Origin: Halomonas eurihalina
GTDB taxonomy: Bacteria; Pseudomonadota; Gammaproteobacteria; Pseudomonadales; Halomonadaceae
Assembly: GCF_008274785.1 (NCBI RefSeq)
Contig: NZ_VTPU01000008.1
Span: 62,001 to 126,000, forward strand
Direction: 5' to 3'
Length of the DNA: 64,000 nt
The stretch's first letter is position 1; each line of letters begins with the position of its first letter. Under the pieces are notes generated by a model that was not told where the DNA came from, did no database searches, and worked only from the letters and a program-made list of their open reading frames with translations. Positions 63,155 through 64,000 of this stretch are shown piece after piece. The position numbers and the translations under genes are program-made.

Positions 63155-64000
63155 TCAGAGCTTGGACTCGACCCATACGGGCACGCTATCCAGCGCGCCG
63201 GGCAGGGCCGGGACATCGCTACCACCGGCCTGGGCCATGTCGGGCCGTCCCCCGCCCTTGCCGCCGACCTGCGAGGCCACGTGATTGACCAGTTCGCCGG
63301 CCTTGACCCGGCCGGTCAGGTCATCGGTGACCCCGGCGATCAAGCTGACCTTGCCGGCCTGCTCGTCGCCCACGCCGAGCACCACCACGCCCGAGCCGAG
63401 CTTGTTCTTGAGCTGGTCGAGCAGGCCGCGCAGTTCCTTGCCGGAGACGCCTTCGAGGCGTTTGGCCAGCACTTTGATGCCCTTGACCTCGCGGGCTTCG
63501 TCGAGCATGTCGCTGCCGGCGGCGCTGGCCAGCTTGGCCTTGAGACGCTCAAGTTTCTTTTCCAGGTCGCGATTGCGCTCGACCAGCGAGGTCACGCGCT
63601 CCTCGACCTGCTCCGGCTTGGCCTTCAGACGCTCGCCGATGCGGGCCACTCGCGCCTCCTGCTCACGGAAGTAGGCCAGGGCGCCTTCGCCGGTGATCGC
63701 CTCGATGCGGCGCACACCACTGGCGATGCCGGCCTCGGCGACGATGTGGCAACAGCCGATGTCACCGCTGCGCGCTACGTGCGTCCCGCCGCATAGCTCG
63801 ACGGAGAAATCGTCGGCGCCGATGGTCAGCACTCGCACGCTGTCGGCATACTTGGCCTCGAACAGCGCCGCGGCGCCCTTTTCCTTGGCCTCGTCGAGCG
63901 TCATCTGCTCGATGCGGGTCGGCGCGTTGGCCAACACCTGCTCATTGACCAACCGCTCGACCTCGGCCAGTTGCTCGGCAGTCATCGGCTCGAAGTGGCT
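63155..64000 (-). CDS. alaS: Alanine-tRNA ligase, C-terminal part (5' end outside window)
   Basis: Attaches alanine to tRNA-Ala. The frame runs off the right edge of the window. The visible part begins within the editing region (SHFEPMTAEQLAEVERLVNE) and has the zinc-ligand motif ELCGGTHVARSGDIG, a coiled coil (about 60 residues rich in Glu, Arg and Leu), and the C-Ala domain with the Gly-rich VASQVGGKGGGRPDMAQAGG. The catalytic domain is missing only because of the window edge. lysC and csrA follow, as in pseudomonads. Confidence 0.96.
   Translation of the reverse strand, partial: SHFEPMTAEQLAEVERLVNEQVLANAPTRIEQMTLDEAKEKGAAALFEAKYADSVRVLTIGADDFSVELCGGTHVARSGDIGCCHIVAEAGIASGVRRIEAITGEGALAYFREQEARVARIGERLKAKPEQVEERVTSLVERNRDLEKKLERLKAKLASAAGSDMLDEAREVKGIKVLAKRLEGVSGKELRGLLDQLKNKLGSGVVVLGVGDEQAGKVSLIAGVTDDLTGRVKAGELVNHVASQVGGKGGGRPDMAQAGGSDVPALPGALDSVPVWVESKL

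Overview
The window is a contiguous piece of a GC-rich gammaproteobacterial chromosome, most likely from Halomonadaceae (Halomonas or a close relative). This rests on gene content and order: a BetT choline carrier, three tripartite or multi-subunit organic-acid uptake systems, a fused FruB PTS protein as in pseudomonads, the smc-zipA-ligA cluster, and the alaS-lysC-csrA-tRNA-Ser-tRNA-Arg cluster. Coding density is high. I see no insertion sequence, prophage, integrase or CRISPR array. Both end genes are cut: betT at the left edge and alaS at the right edge.

Layout. 1-11.4 kb: betT, a stand-alone Hen1-type RNA methyltransferase, an AldB/ExaC aldehyde dehydrogenase, and the fructose PTS operon fruB-fruK-fruA with the divergent repressor gene cra and two Cra-like operators. 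11.4-14.1 kb: a hybrid histidine kinase preceded by a small periplasmic protein with a sulfite-oxidase-like fold. 14.2-22.6 kb: a TAXI-type TRAP transporter with a universal stress protein, a macrodomain protein, a heptamer array that could fold as a G-quadruplex, and a DctPQM TRAP transporter. The DctPQM operon faces a Tsx-like porin gene across an operator-rich gap. 23.4-28.6 kb: an EamA exporter, YciO, a PHP phosphoesterase, YciI and the tRNA modification enzyme MnmC. 28.6-32.5 kb: a CitA/CitB two-component system and a divergent 2-hydroxycarboxylate (citrate/malate) transporter.

32.6-47.2 kb is a long minus-strand run: ccmABCDEFGHI (cytochrome c maturation), smc, zipA, ligA and yheU. The smc gene starts 3 bp after ccmI. 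At 47.3-48.5 kb a near-consensus LexA box lies in front of a UmuD-like S24 peptidase that lacks a DNA-binding domain, translationally coupled to yigZ. Then come a fused PlsC/GNAT acyltransferase of OlsF type, the Na+-pumping oxaloacetate decarboxylase operon oadGAB, a DusC-type dihydrouridine synthase, an RND efflux pump with its adaptor and a divergent LysR regulator, two identical tRNA-Arg(ACG) genes, tRNA-Ser(GCT), csrA, lysC and the end of alaS.

How the genes fit together. The CitAB-controlled 2HCT carrier and the OAD pump, about 20 kb apart, could form a citrate or malate uptake and decarboxylation route coupled to sodium, which would suit a halophile. FruBKA/Cra handles fructose, and the two TRAP systems handle other acids. 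Nothing in the window is a clearly new multi-gene system. The strongest unusual signals are the SOS-controlled S24 peptidase/YigZ pair, the stand-alone Hen1 methyltransferase, the G-rich heptamer array directly after the dctM stop codon, and the sulfite-oxidase-like protein paired with a hybrid kinase.
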